From Streptomyces sp. V3I8 (GTDB taxonomy: Bacteria; Actinomycetota; Actinomycetes; Streptomycetales; Streptomycetaceae): 64,000 nt of DNA. The notes beneath the pieces were generated by a model. That model ran no database searches. It saw only the letters and a program-made list of their open reading frames with translations, and was not told where the DNA came from. The stretch covers positions 1,860,001 through 1,924,000 of the forward strand of contig NZ_JAUSZL010000002.1 of NCBI RefSeq assembly GCF_030817535.1. The letters run 5' to 3'. Below are positions 27,945-38,304 of this stretch, piece after piece (position 1 is the stretch's first letter; every line of letters begins with the position of its first letter). A program made the translations under genes and the position numbers.

Positions 27945-29277
27945 GGAGCCGGCCCCTCGGTTCGGTGAACCCGCCCTGCGACATGACGCGTTCGCCGCGC
28001 AGCCAGGTGGAGCGGACCACACCGTGCAGGGTCCGGCCCGCGTACGCGGTGACGCGGTTGCGGTGCTGGAGCGCGGCGGGGTCGACGGTGAACGTCTCGT
28101 CGGGCGCGAGGACCGCGAAGTCGGCGTCGAGGCCGGCCGCGATGGCGCCCTTGCGGTCGTCGAGGCCGACGAGGCGGGCCGTGCCCGAGGACATCCAGCG
28201 GACCACGTCCTCCAGGCCGTGTCCGCGCCTGCGGGCCTCGGTCCAGACGGCCGACAGGCTGAGCTGCAGCCCCGAGATGCCGCCCCACGCGGTGGCGAAG
28301 TCGTCGGTCTTGAGGTCGGCCGTCGACGGCGAGTGGTCGGTGACCACGACGTCGATCGTGCCGTCGGCCAGCGCCTGCCACAGCAGATCCTGGTTCGCGG
28401 CCTCGCGGATGGGCGGGCAGCACTTGAACTCGCTGGCCCCGTCCGGGACTTCCTCGGCGGTGAGGGTCAGGTAGTGCGGGCAGGTCTCCGCCGTGACACG
28501 TACGCCCTCGCGCTTGGCGGCCGCGATGAGCGGCAGCGCGTCGCTGGACGACAGGTGCAGGACGTGGACGCGCGCGTCGAGCCGCCCGGCCTGGGCGATC
28601 AGGTTCGCGACGGCGGTGTTCTCGGCGTCGCGCGGCCGTGAGGCCAGGAAGTCGGCGTACCTGCGGCCGCCCCTGTGCGGAGCCGCCGCCAGGTGGTGCG
28701 GGTCCTCGGCGTGGACGATCAGCAGCCCGCCGAAGCCGGCGATCTCCGCGAGGGACCGCGCGAGCTGCTCCTGGTCCAGCTCGGGGAACTCGTCGACCCC
28801 GGACGGCGACAGGAACGCCTTGAAACCGAAGACCCCCGCGTCGTGCAGCGGCCGCAGGTCCTTGAGGTTGTCGGGCAGGGCGCCGCCCCAGAACCCGATG
28901 TCGATGTGCGCCTTGGAGCGGGCGACGTCCTTCTTCGTACGGAGGTGGTCGGCCGTCGTGGTCGGCGGGAGGGAGTTGAGGGGCATGTCGACCAGCGTCG
29001 TGATGCCGCCGGCCGCCGCGGCGCGCGTGGCGGTCCAGAAGCCCTCCCACTCGGTGCGGCCCGGGTCGTTGACATGCACGTGGGTGTCGACGAGCCCGGG
29101 CAGCAGGACGTCGTCACCGAAGTCCTCCAGCCGGGCCCCGGCCGGCACCTCGGCGTCGTGCGCGAGCACGGCCGTGATCGTCCCCGCCGCGACGGCGACG
29201 GAGGCCGCGCGCGTCCCCTCGGGAGTGATGACGCGCGTCGAGCGCAGGACCAGTTCGACCGGACCGTCGTCGGACAC
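27919..29277 (-). CDS. allB: allantoinase
   Basis: The product hydrolyses allantoin to allantoate. The 452-residue metal-dependent amidohydrolase has zinc ligands in [11 protein letters not shown] (about 60-70), the carbamylated lysine region [11 protein letters not shown] (about 150), [19 protein letters not shown] and the final aspartate motif VVTDHSPS (about 313). GTG 29277 has AAGGGG upstream. It is divergent from the IclR gene, with the repeated palindrome in between, and is followed by allantoicase, giving an allB-alc unit. Confidence 0.94.
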   Translation of the reverse strand: MSDDGPVELVLRSTRVITPEGTRAASVAVAAGTITAVLAHDAEVPAGARLEDFGDDVLLPGLVDTHVHVNDPGRTEWEGFWTATRAAAAGGITTLVDMPLNSLPPTTTADHLRTKKDVARSKAHIDIGFWGGALPDNLKDLRPLHDAGVFGFKAFLSPSGVDEFPELDQEQLARSLAEIAGFGGLLIVHAEDPHHLAAAPHRGGRRYADFLASRPRDAENTAVANLIAQAGRLDARVHVLHLSSSDALPLIAAAKREGVRVTAETCPHYLTLTAEEVPDGASEFKCCPPIREAANQDLLWQALADGTIDVVVTDHSPSTADLKTDDFATAWGGISGLQLSLSAVWTEARRRGHGLEDVVRWMSSGTARLVGLDDRKGAIAAGLDADFAVLAPDETFTVDPAALQHRNRVTAYAGRTLHGVVRSTWLRGERVMSQGGFTEPRGRLLSRRTDRR

Positions 29278-29286
29278 CTAGACCCC

Positions 29287-29318
29287 TTCCGTACCGGACG
29301 TCTTCCGTACCGGACGTC
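29287..29318. repeat. two 16-bp direct repeats before allB
   Basis: TTCCGTACCGGACGTC occurs twice head to tail (29287-29302 and 29303-29318), just upstream of the allB ribosome-binding site. It may be part of the leader or operator region. Confidence 0.7.
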
Positions 29319-29335
29319 TTCCTTCCGCCGTTTAC

Positions 29336-29455
29336 CTGCACGTAACGGAATTCAACGTTCTGTTGAAGGAGTCTTCACTCCGCACTCCGCCCCGTCAAGA
29401 GCCGGTCCCGCCTCTATACTTCCACGCAGCGGAAATTTACTTTCATACAGCAGAA
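29336..29455. promoter_or_regulatory. cluster of IclR/AllR-type boxes
   Basis: The allB-allR gap carries TTCCACGCAGCGGAA (29420-29434) and TTTCATACAGCAGAA (29441-29455), starting 21 bp (two helical turns) apart. A weaker copy, CTGCACGTAACGGAA, is at 29336-29350. A separate palindrome, TTCAAC-GTTCT-GTTGAA, lies at 29351-29367. IclR-family AllR is known to control allantoin genes in Streptomyces coelicolor. The same 15-mer recurs upstream of malate synthase in this window. Confidence 0.7.
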
Positions 29456-29535
29456 TTTAGTCAATCACCGCCATGCGGTCAATCAACCGCCGGGTAGGCT
29501 TCCCACCTGCTTGCCCGTCTGAAAGGACCGCGCCC

Positions 29536-30348
29536 GTGCCGACGTCCAGCGCCAGCGACGCCCCCGCCGAAGCCGCCGCCAAACCGGCCGCCGCCGGCGG
29601 TGGCGTCCAGTCCCTCGAGCGCGCCTTCGACCTGCTGGAGAGGATGGCGGACGCGGGCGGCGAGGTCGGCCTGAGCGAGCTCTCCGCGAGCAGCGGGCTG
29701 CCGCTGCCCACCATCCACCGCCTGATGCGCACGCTCGTGGTCTGCGGTTACGTACGCCAGCAGACCAATCGGCGGTACGCGCTCGGCCCGCGGCTGATCC
29801 GGCTCGGCGAGTCGGCGTCCCGGCTGCTCGGCACCTGGGCCCGCCCTTACCTGGCCCGCCTGGTCGAGGAGACCGGCGAGACGGCGAACATGGCGCTGCT
29901 CGACGGCGACGAGATCGTGTACGTGGCCCAGGTGCCGTCCAAGCACTCCATGCGGATGTTCACCGAGGTGGGCCGCCGGGTGCTGCCGCACTCCACGGGC
30001 GTGGGCAAGGCGCTGCTCGCGCACACCCCGGCCGACGAGGTGCGCGCCCTCCTGTCCCGTACCGGTATGCCCGCCGCGACGGACAAGACGATCACCACCG
30101 CGGACGCGTTCCTGAGCGCGCTCGAGGAGGTGCGCCGCACCGGTTACGCGGTGGACGACAACGAACAGGAGATCGGCGTCCGCTGCCTCGCCGTCCCCGT
30201 GCCCGACTCCCCCACCGCAGCGGCCATTTCGATCTCCGGTCCGGCCGGCCGCGTCACGGAGGCGGCCACCGAACGGATCGTGCCCGTGCTGCAACAGGTC
30301 GCGGTGGAGCTGTCGGAGGCGCTGGCCAGCTCGGGCCCGTCGACCTGA
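29536..30348 (+). CDS. allR: IclR-family allantoin regulator
   Basis: The 270-residue regulator has an IclR winged helix (VQSLERAFDLLERMADAGGE, LSELSASSGLPLPTIHRLMR, about 22-85). The effector domain has MALLDGDEIVYVAQVPS, LPHSTGVGKALLAH and the DDNEQEIGVRCLAVPV signature. GTG 29536 with AAAGGA was chosen; an upstream ATG at 29473 would extend into the operator region. Divergence from allB, and a matching box before aceB, make it the likely allantoin-responsive repressor. Allantoin or glyoxylate as effector is inferred from the family. Confidence 0.88.
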   Translation: MPTSSASDAPAEAAAKPAAAGGGVQSLERAFDLLERMADAGGEVGLSELSASSGLPLPTIHRLMRTLVVCGYVRQQTNRRYALGPRLIRLGESASRLLGTWARPYLARLVEETGETANMALLDGDEIVYVAQVPSKHSMRMFTEVGRRVLPHSTGVGKALLAHTPADEVRALLSRTGMPAATDKTITTADAFLSALEEVRRTGYAVDDNEQEIGVRCLAVPVPDSPTAAAISISGPAGRVTEAATERIVPVLQQVAVELSEALASSGPST

Positions 30349-30460
30349 ACAGACCTGAACAGACCTGGAGCAACCTGAAGGGACCTGGAAGGATCCGAAG
30401 GGACCTGGAAGGACCCGCGCGGAACGGCCGACCAGTCACTTCGGTCCGGTCCGGTCCGTC
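30349..30460. repeat. degenerate ACCTGAA/GGACCTGGA repeats
   Basis: After the allR stop, 30346-30417 is built of imperfect 10-14-bp units (ACCTGAACAG twice, then AGGGACCTGGAAGGA twice). They form no strong hairpin. Nothing else was seen in this gap. Confidence 0.6.
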
Positions 30461-30775
30461 TCAGTGCTGCGGCGGTTCGCCGAACAGCTCGATCGCGCCG
30501 CGTACCGCGGCGAGCCCCGCGGCCAGCGCGCTGACCGAGCCGATGGAACCGGCGACCAGGAGCAGCGAGCGGCGCAGGCGCGGAGTCTCGGGGAGACCGC
30601 CGCCGGCCATCGCGGCGAGCGCCGCGAGTTCGTCCTCCGCGATACCGCGGTCCGGTAACTCGGCCGGATGCGCGGCGAGTTCGCGGCGCAGCCTGGACAC
30701 GGCGGTCTTCAGCTCCGCCACTCTCGGATCCTCTTCGCTGCCGGCCACCGACCTCTGCCCCAAGCTCCGCAACAC
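30461..30775 (-). CDS. small DUF5955-type protein
   Basis: The 104-residue protein starts at GTG 30775 with GGGGAGAG upstream. Its charged first part (EEDPRVAELKTAVSRLRREL, probable coiled coil at 15-40) leads to a hydrophobic C-terminal stretch (SLLLVAGSIGSVSALAAGLA). It matches my memory of the Streptomyces DUF5955 family, whose function is unknown. It converges on allR. Confidence 0.7.
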   Translation of the reverse strand: MLRSLGQRSVAGSEEDPRVAELKTAVSRLRRELAAHPAELPDRGIAEDELAALAAMAGGGLPETPRLRRSLLLVAGSIGSVSALAAGLAAVRGAIELFGEPPQH

Positions 30776-30963
30776 AGCTCTCCCCTTGTGCGCCGTGATC
30801 GCGCACGCCGTCACCGCTCCCCGCCCGACCGTCCCGTGACGCTGGTCGGGCGCCGGGGACGCGGGCCAGTAAACGCCACCCGGTGTGCCGGGCGCCACCA
30901 CACGGACCGAAATTCAGACCCCGGACACCCTGTTCTCACCCGCGGGTCGGGTATGCAGGGGGG

Positions 30964-31575
30964 ATGACGGACGACTACGGCCCGGTGGCCGGACTCCTGC
31001 TCGCCGCGGGCGGCGGCCGGCGCCTCGGCGGACGCCCCAAGGCCCTCCTCGAACACCGGGGGCGCCCCCTGGTGGAGTACGCGGCGGGGGTGCTGCGCGA
31101 GGCCGGGTGCACCCGCGTCCACGTGGTGCTGGGAGCACGGGCGGACACCGTGCGGGAGCGGGCGGTCCTGCCCGGGTGCGTGCTGGTGGACAACCCGGAG
31201 TGGGAGCGGGGCATGGGGTCCTCGCTGCGGGCCGGGCTGGAGTCCTTGCGGGGTACCGGGGCGCGGGCCGTCCTGGTCTCGCTGGTCGACCAGCCCGGCA
31301 TCGGCGCCGAGGCGGCGGCCCGGCTGGTGGCCGCGTACGACTCCCCCGCGACGCTCGCCTCGGCCGCGTACGAGGGGCGGCGCGGTCACCCCGTGCTGCT
31401 CGGCGCGGACCACTGGGCGGGCATCGCCGCGACTGCGACCGGCGACCAGGGGGCACGCGCGTACCTGAAGGCGCACGCGGACGCGATCGCGCTCGTCGAG
31501 TGCGCGGACGTGGCCGACCCCTACGACATCGACACGGTGGCGGACCTCGCCCGTCTCGAACGACACCTCGGGTGA
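30964..31575 (+). CDS. MobA/MocA-like nucleotidyltransferase
   Basis: The 203-residue protein has the NTP-transferase start GLLLAAGGGRRLGGRPKALL (about 10-29) and the metal-binding LVSLVDQPGI motif (about 104-113). A GHPVLLG segment follows. Family members attach CMP or GMP to the molybdenum cofactor or act in cofactor insertion for xanthine dehydrogenase. The location beside allantoin genes and two molybdoenzymes in the window suits molybdenum cofactor modification, but other glycan or FMN-related substrates exist in the family. Confidence 0.8.
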   Translation: MTDDYGPVAGLLLAAGGGRRLGGRPKALLEHRGRPLVEYAAGVLREAGCTRVHVVLGARADTVRERAVLPGCVLVDNPEWERGMGSSLRAGLESLRGTGARAVLVSLVDQPGIGAEAAARLVAAYDSPATLASAAYEGRRGHPVLLGADHWAGIAATATGDQGARAYLKAHADAIALVECADVADPYDIDTVADLARLERHLG

Positions 31576-31641
31576 GGGCGGTGGCACCGAGCGCCACCTT
31601 CCCTCGATCCGGAGAATCTCGACATCAACAAAACATTGAAC

Positions 31642-31656
31642 TTCCACCATGAGGAA
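31642..31656 (+). promoter_or_regulatory. AllR-type box upstream of malate synthase
   Basis: TTCCACCATGAGGAA matches the allB-allR box TTCCACGCAGCGGAA at 11 of 15 positions, keeping TTCCAC and GGAA. It lies 106 bp upstream of the aceB ATG. This places malate synthase in the same predicted regulon. Confidence 0.65.
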
Positions 31657-31761
31657 ACTAGTATCCACTGCTCAGAAGCGTCCGGCCCCTCACCGGGCGC
31701 TCACCGCCGTACCCGGTCGACTGGCACCCGGTGCCACGCTCGCTGAAGGAAGTGACAGCTC

Positions 31762-33396
<1,635 letters not shown>

Positions 33397-33415
33397 GCGG
33401 TACGCGGGAGAGGCA

Positions 33416-33721
33416 CTACCCCTCCGAGTGGCCCAGGGACCTGTCCGGGGCCACTCGGTCGCGTACCAGGCGCTTGACGGCCGTCGGCTCGGGGAAGCCC
33501 TGCTCGCGGCGGTCCCAGACCACCTCGTCGTCGACGCGTACGACGAAGATCCCGCCGGTGCCGGGCTTGAGCGAGAGCTCGGTCAGCTCCTGCTCGAAGG
33601 TGGTGAGCAGTTCCTGGGCGAGCCAGACGGCCCGGGGGAGCCAGCGGCACCGGGTGCAGTACTCGATCTGCACCCGGTGCGGCCGGCCGGGGGGTGTCGC
33701 GGGTGTGCTGTCCGTGGTCAT
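33416..33721 (-). CDS. Rdx/SelT-SelW-like thioredoxin-fold protein
   Basis: The 101-residue protein has the CxxC redox motif in QIEYCTRCRWLPRAVWLAQE (about 19-38) and the Rdx end-segment GIFVVRVDDEVVWDRREQGFPEP. Cysteine replaces the selenocysteine found in animal SelW/SelH. Its ATG overlaps the stop of the HipA-like kinase gene (ATGA), so both are expected in equal measure. A thiol-redox role is inferred from family only. Confidence 0.85.
   Translation of the reverse strand: MTTDSTPATPPGRPHRVQIEYCTRCRWLPRAVWLAQELLTTFEQELTELSLKPGTGGIFVVRVDDEVVWDRREQGFPEPTAVKRLVRDRVAPDRSLGHSEG
33424..33458. terminator. aceB terminator hairpin inside the Rdx gene
   Basis: Arms CCGAGTGGCCC (33424-33434) and GGGCCACTCGG (33448-33458) pair perfectly over 11 bp, 28 bp after the aceB stop. 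The hairpin also encodes the C-terminal residues of the converging Rdx protein. Confidence 0.65.
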
Positions 33722-34632
33722 CCGAGGTGCACCGACCAATCCTGTTCCGCCGCCGGTTCGCCGTGCAGGTCGGGGACTTGCCTGAGCCAGTCCGGGCGGC
33801 CCTGCCGGGTCTGCGCGGCCCGGTGCGCGTCCTCGTCCGCGAGCTGTGCGCGGGTGGGGAAGTCCGTGGGGAGCCAGGCCGCGGAGGCGCGGGCCCGGGC
33901 GAGGAGGTAGCCGGCGTACGCCTCGCGGACCTCGTCGGGGCCGGTGAACCCCGGCTCGTCGGCGAGCCAGGCGTCGGGTACCTGCGCGGTGATCGCGCGC
34001 AGCAGGTCCTCCGTCACCCTGGGCGCCAGCTCGGCGTCGGCCGCCCGGGTGTCGGGGGTGTGGCCGCCGAGCGCGTGCCGCCGGAAGTCGTACGCCTTCT
34101 CCGGTGACGACGCGTCCCAGCGGTGGTGGAAAACCAGGGCGGCGCCGTGGTCGATCAGCCACAGTCTCGGCGGCGCGACGCCGAGGGTGGGCCAGATCAT
34201 CAGGTTCGAGCTGTGCGTCGTGCGGTCCACGTTGACCGTGAGGGCGTCCAGCCAGACGATCCGGCCGGCCTCCAAGGGGTCCACGCCGAACTCCGCCGCG
34301 ACCTCGGGCGTGAAGTCCCGGGCGCCCGGCAGGTGGTCCATGCCGAGGTTGAGCCCGGCGCTGGCCCGGAGCAGGTCCTGGACCTCCTGGTGCGGCTCGT
34401 GGGCGGCGACCGCCGGGTCGAAGTGGACCAGCACCAGTTCGGGGAACCGCAGCCCCAGGGCGCGGGCCAGCTCGCCCACGATCACCTCGGCGACCAGCGC
34501 CTTGTGCCCCTGCGCGGAGCCCGTGAACTTCACGACGTACGTACCGAGATCGTCCGCCTCGACGAGCCCCGGCAACGAGCCGCCCTCACGCAGGGGTGTG
34601 ACATAGCGGGTCGCGGTGACCTCTCTCAGCAT
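33718..34632 (-). CDS. HipA-like kinase
   Basis: The 304-residue protein resembles the HipA-family kinase fold. It has GTYVVKFTGSAQGHKALVAE (ATP-binding lysine region, about 29-48), GRIVWLDALTVNVDRTTHSSNLMI (catalytic loop, about 123-146) and LWLIDHGAALVF (metal-binding aspartate). Classical hipBA operons have an upstream HTH antitoxin; none is present. Related stand-alone genes usually pair with DUF3037 proteins. Here the partner is a redox protein, so a toxin role is not assumed. Confidence 0.8.
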   Translation of the reverse strand: MLREVTATRYVTPLREGGSLPGLVEADDLGTYVVKFTGSAQGHKALVAEVIVGELARALGLRFPELVLVHFDPAVAAHEPHQEVQDLLRASAGLNLGMDHLPGARDFTPEVAAEFGVDPLEAGRIVWLDALTVNVDRTTHSSNLMIWPTLGVAPPRLWLIDHGAALVFHHRWDASSPEKAYDFRRHALGGHTPDTRAADAELAPRVTEDLLRAITAQVPDAWLADEPGFTGPDEVREAYAGYLLARARASAAWLPTDFPTRAQLADEDAHRAAQTRQGRPDWLRQVPDLHGEPAAEQDWSVHLG

Positions 34633-34905
34633 TTTCTCGGGTCACCCATCTATGTAACCTTACAATCCATGGCCGCCTCCGAATGGTAACCAAAGCGGAA
34701 ATCGCCCGTCAGCGGCCCTGGGCAGAATCCGGGGAGTTCCGACCGGCATGCAGTTCTCCCTGCTCCCCGAGCGATCCATGGTAACCGAGGGTGATCGTGG
34801 GCGAGGAGCGCCCGAGCCACCGCGCCGAGGTCACGACGGACCCGCCGGCCTCCGGCCCGGGGGCAGGGAGAACTCACTCCCCTGCCCCCTGAGCGATGAC
34901 GGCAG

Positions 34906-35203
34906 GTGCATGACCTCCCCGGCCAGGACGTCGGCCTGCTTGCCTGCGCCCGCCGCCTTGACGTGTCGCTCAACACGGTCAAGCGCTACGCCCGCCACAA
35001 AGAACCACACCGAAGATCCAGGCGTTGCCGTCACTCACCGGCGCCTGCCCTGAGATGACCATGCCGCTGTCGATGCCGTCCTCACCCTGTCGTGGCACAA
35101 CGGCCGCACCGAAGGCTCCCGCACACAGATCGAACTCCCCAAGCTCCTGGTGTACGGACGCGCCGGCCACCGCCTCCTGCGCCAGATCGTCCTGTCCAAC
35201 CGA
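34906..35203 (+). pseudogene. ISL3-type transposase remnant
   Basis: Two fragments of one transposase remain. 34906-35008 encodes VHDLPGQDVGLLACARRLDV and SLNTVKRYARHKEPH, an N-terminal helix-turn-helix. 35078-35203 encodes WHNGRTEGSRTQIELPKLLV and YGRAGHRLLRQIVL, the C-terminal end of the DDE domain. The catalytic middle is deleted. The rest of 34633-35305 shows nothing recognisable. Confidence 0.75.
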
Positions 35204-35305
35204 AACCGGACACCGGGACGATCAGCGCCTACGAAATTCCTGGAAGAGCCGAACGTCTTGCAGTCCCTGGCACGAGCGCAGGTCCGGAGGGGTATCCGGG
35301 GACCG

Positions 35306-35857
35306 TCAGGCGGTGATCTTGCCGAAGATGTGGTTGGCGGGAGCGCCGGGGTCGTTGCCGTAGAAGAACTCTTCGAGTGCCTGGTGGAACTCGTCACGGT
35401 CCAGTCCGCCGGAACCATCGAGGTCCAGAGCGGCAAAAACGGCGGCGCAGTCCTCACCGGGGACGGCGGCGACCGAGTCGAACATCCGCTGGAACTCGGC
35501 CTGGTCGATCTTGCCGTCTCCGTTGAGGTCGACGAGGTCGAAGAAGCAGTTGGTGACCGGCGCAATCTGCTGCGGGTAGAGCGCGCGGTCGGTCAGGGCA
35601 CTCTTGAAGCCTTCGGTCATCTCCCGCACATCGACCTTCCCGTCACCGTCCTGATCCATCGGGGCGATGACGTTCGACCAGAACTGGTCCATCCCCTCGG
35701 TGAGCCGGCGGACGGTCTCGGCATCTGGGCTGGTCTCGCGGGCGCTGATGTAGCGCTCGCTCATCTTGCGGACGTCGTGCTGGGTAATGAACCCGTCGCC
35801 GTCGACATCGGCGCCCCTGAACCACTGGCCGTACTTGAGATCTTGTAGTGCAGTCAT
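35306..35857 (-). CDS. four-EF-hand calcium-binding protein
   Basis: The 183-residue protein has four canonical EF-hand loops: DVDGDGFITQHD (17-28), DQDGDGKVDVRE (68-79), DLNGDGKIDQAE (110-121) and DLDGSGGLDRDE (145-156). There is no signal peptide or membrane segment, so it is a cytoplasmic Ca2+ sensor or buffer of the calerythrin/CabA type. It lies between an ISL3 remnant and a molybdoenzyme gene. No partner is evident. Confidence 0.92.
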   Translation of the reverse strand: MTALQDLKYGQWFRGADVDGDGFITQHDVRKMSERYISARETSPDAETVRRLTEGMDQFWSNVIAPMDQDGDGKVDVREMTEGFKSALTDRALYPQQIAPVTNCFFDLVDLNGDGKIDQAEFQRMFDSVAAVPGEDCAAVFAALDLDGSGGLDRDEFHQALEEFFYGNDPGAPANHIFGKITA

Positions 35858-35991
35858 AACTGCGCACCGTATTCACGCGGTTACGGTGAAGCAAACGTCC
35901 GAGGGGAGGCTGGGCGCCGGTCGGATTTGCCGCCCGCGCGCCCGACGAAGGTGAACACGGCAAACTCGCCCGTCGTCGAGTTGGCTTCGTT

Positions 35992-38292
35992 TCAGTGTTC
36001 GAGGTGTGGTGGTGTGAAGGCGAGTACCTCCTCGACCGGCCCGTCGTAGACCTCGACGTCGACGAGAGCGCTGTGCGCGCTGGGTCCCTGGGACAGACGC
36101 GAGCACCCGCGGTCCCCGGTGAGGGTGTTGGGGTTGCCGTGGCGGTCCAAGGTTCCGCTCCGGCCCGGCTGGGCCGGGTCCCACCACGCTCCGGTGGACA
36201 GCTGGATGACTCCGGGCATCACGGCGTCCGACAGGATCGCGCCCGCCAGGCAGCTGCCCCGGTCGTTGAAGACGCGGACGATCATGCCGTTCTCGATACC
36301 GCGTGAGGCCGCATCCTGCGGGTTGATCGTTACGGGTTCGCGGCCGTGGATCTTCGACTTGAGGCTGTGGCCACCGTTGTCGTACTGGCTGTGCAGGCGT
36401 GAGGCAGGCTGATTCGAGATCAGGTGCAGCGGGAAGCGGTCCGCCAGGCCGGCGCGAAGCCACTCCACGGGTTCGAACCACGTCGGATGTCCGGTGCAGT
36501 CGTCGTAGCCGAACGAGTCGATCTCCTCGGAGAAGATCTCGATCCGGCCCGACGGCGTCGTCAGGGGGAAGGTCTGCGGATCGGAGCGCAGCGCTTCGAA
36601 GCTGCCAGGAAACGGCCCGCTGAGTGCCGGCAGTTCGACACCGGAGGCGCGTTGCCAGAAGTCGTCGAAGTCCGGCAGGGCCGCGTCGTCGCCGAGGTTC
36701 GCCCGTGTCTGGACGTAGAGGTGCCGGACCCACTCGATCTCGGAACGCGCCTGGGTGAACTCGCGCTCAAAGCCGAGCCGGGCAGCCAGAGCGGCGAAGA
36801 TCCGGTGGTCGGTACGTGCCTCGCCGGCCGGCTCGCGGACCTTCGGCATGGCGACGAGGTGAGGGTCGGAGAACCCCGCGGCGAAGTCGTCACGCTCCAG
36901 GCTGGTCGCGACGGGAAGCACGATGTCGGCGAACTTCGCCGTGGTATTCCACCAGGCTTCATGGACCACCACCGTGTCCGGGCGCTGCCAGGCCCGGGTG
37001 AGGCGGTGGAGGTCCTGGTGGTGGTGGAAAGGATTTCCTCCGCACCAGTAGATCAGGCGCAGGTCCGGCAGGGTCAGGCGCTGACCGTCGTAGTCGATGG
37101 TCGCGCCCGGTTCCAGCAGGGTGTCGGCGATCCGGGCGACCGGAATGAAGTCCGCAACAGGGTTCGCCACCCGCGGCATCGACGCCACAGACGGGCGGCC
37201 CGGGGCGACACCGGTCGCGTCCATCGTTGCGTAGCCCGCGCCCCAGCCGCAGCCGGGCCGGCCCAGCGAACCCGCCATGGCCGCCAGTACGACCGACATC
37301 CAGATCGGCTGCTCACCGTGGTCCGCCCGCTGAATGGCGTAGTTGACCATGATGAGGGAACGCTGTGCGCACAGGCGGCGGGCGAGATCGGAGATCGTGT
37401 CGCGGCTGATGCCCGTGATCCTCGCGGCCCAGTCGGCGTCCTTGACGACGCCGTCCACGTCGCCGGTCAGGTAAAAGGCGAAGCGGTCGAACCCCACGCA
37501 GCAGCGGGTGAGGAAGTCCTCGTCGTGCCAGTCGTTGACCAGCATCGTGTGCGCGATGCCGAGCATCAGGGCGGTGTCGGTGTTGGGGATGACCGGCAGC
37601 CACTCGGCGTCGAGGAAGTCGGCGGTGTCGCTGCGGATCGGGCTGACGTTCACGAACCGCACCCCGGCCGCACGGCACCCCCGCTGCAGGTCCCGCGTCC
37701 GGTGCCGGGCCAGCCCGCCAGGATTGACCTGGCTGTTCTTCAAAGCCAGCCCTCCGAACGCCACCACCAGCTCACAACTCTCGGCGATCTCGTCCCACAT
37801 CGGCATCCGGGACTGGTAGCTCCACGGAGCACCGCCGATCACATGCGGAAGGATGACCTCAAGAGCGGCGGTGCTGTACGTGTTGCGCGAGTCGGTGTAG
37901 CCCCCGCCCAACGCCAGGAACCGCTGGAGCTGACCCTGCGCATTATGGAACCCGCCCGCACTGGCCCAGCCGTACGAGCCGCCGAACACCGCGCTGTCCC
38001 CGTGCTGTGCGCGCACCCGGCGCAATTCCTCGCTCACCAACGTGAGCGCGTCGTCCCAGCCGACCTCCACGAAGGCGTCCGCACCTCGGGCTGTTTCATC
38101 GGCGCGCGGCAAGCCATTGAGCCACCCTTTGCGCACCGCGGGACGCAGCACACGCGCACCGTCCTCGGCAGCCCTCACCATGCCCGGGCCGATCGGCGAC
38201 GGCGCGGGGTCATCACCCCGGGGTTCAATGCGCACCAGCTGACCCGAATCGACCACGGCTACAAAACTGCCCCAGTGCGTCGCCACCGGCAT
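35992..38292 (-). CDS. DMSO-reductase-family molybdoenzyme (BisC/TorA-like)
   Basis: The 766-residue enzyme begins MPVATHWGSFVAVV, as in biotin sulfoxide/TMAO reductases, and lacks an N-terminal Fe-S cysteine cluster. A serine in FGGSYGWASAGGFHNAQGQL (about 110) is the expected Mo ligand. Further motifs are LALKNSQVNPGG, NYAIQRADHGEQPIWM, VVHEAWWNTTAKFADIVLP and the MGD-binding LHLISNQPASRLHSQ. No Tat signal is visible, so it may be cytoplasmic like BisC. ATG 38292 has GGTGGA upstream; a GTG at 38304 would add four residues. No electron-transfer subunit is adjacent. Confidence 0.9.
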   Translation of the reverse strand: MPVATHWGSFVAVVDSGQLVRIEPRGDDPAPSPIGPGMVRAAEDGARVLRPAVRKGWLNGLPRADETARGADAFVEVGWDDALTLVSEELRRVRAQHGDSAVFGGSYGWASAGGFHNAQGQLQRFLALGGGYTDSRNTYSTAALEVILPHVIGGAPWSYQSRMPMWDEIAESCELVVAFGGLALKNSQVNPGGLARHRTRDLQRGCRAAGVRFVNVSPIRSDTADFLDAEWLPVIPNTDTALMLGIAHTMLVNDWHDEDFLTRCCVGFDRFAFYLTGDVDGVVKDADWAARITGISRDTISDLARRLCAQRSLIMVNYAIQRADHGEQPIWMSVVLAAMAGSLGRPGCGWGAGYATMDATGVAPGRPSVASMPRVANPVADFIPVARIADTLLEPGATIDYDGQRLTLPDLRLIYWCGGNPFHHHQDLHRLTRAWQRPDTVVVHEAWWNTTAKFADIVLPVATSLERDDFAAGFSDPHLVAMPKVREPAGEARTDHRIFAALAARLGFEREFTQARSEIEWVRHLYVQTRANLGDDAALPDFDDFWQRASGVELPALSGPFPGSFEALRSDPQTFPLTTPSGRIEIFSEEIDSFGYDDCTGHPTWFEPVEWLRAGLADRFPLHLISNQPASRLHSQYDNGGHSLKSKIHGREPVTINPQDAASRGIENGMIVRVFNDRGSCLAGAILSDAVMPGVIQLSTGAWWDPAQPGRSGTLDRHGNPNTLTGDRGCSRLSQGPSAHSALVDVEVYDGPVEEVLAFTPPHLEH

Positions 38293-38304
38293 GCGTCGTT
38301 CCAC

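Noticed and set aside
33718..34632. hipBA toxin-antitoxin system
   Set aside because: No HTH antitoxin gene is adjacent; the neighbour is an Rdx-type redox protein.
35992..38292. Formate dehydrogenase or nitrate reductase assignment
   Set aside because: No N-terminal Fe-S cysteines and a THWG start, which fit the BisC/TMAO/DMSO reductase group instead.
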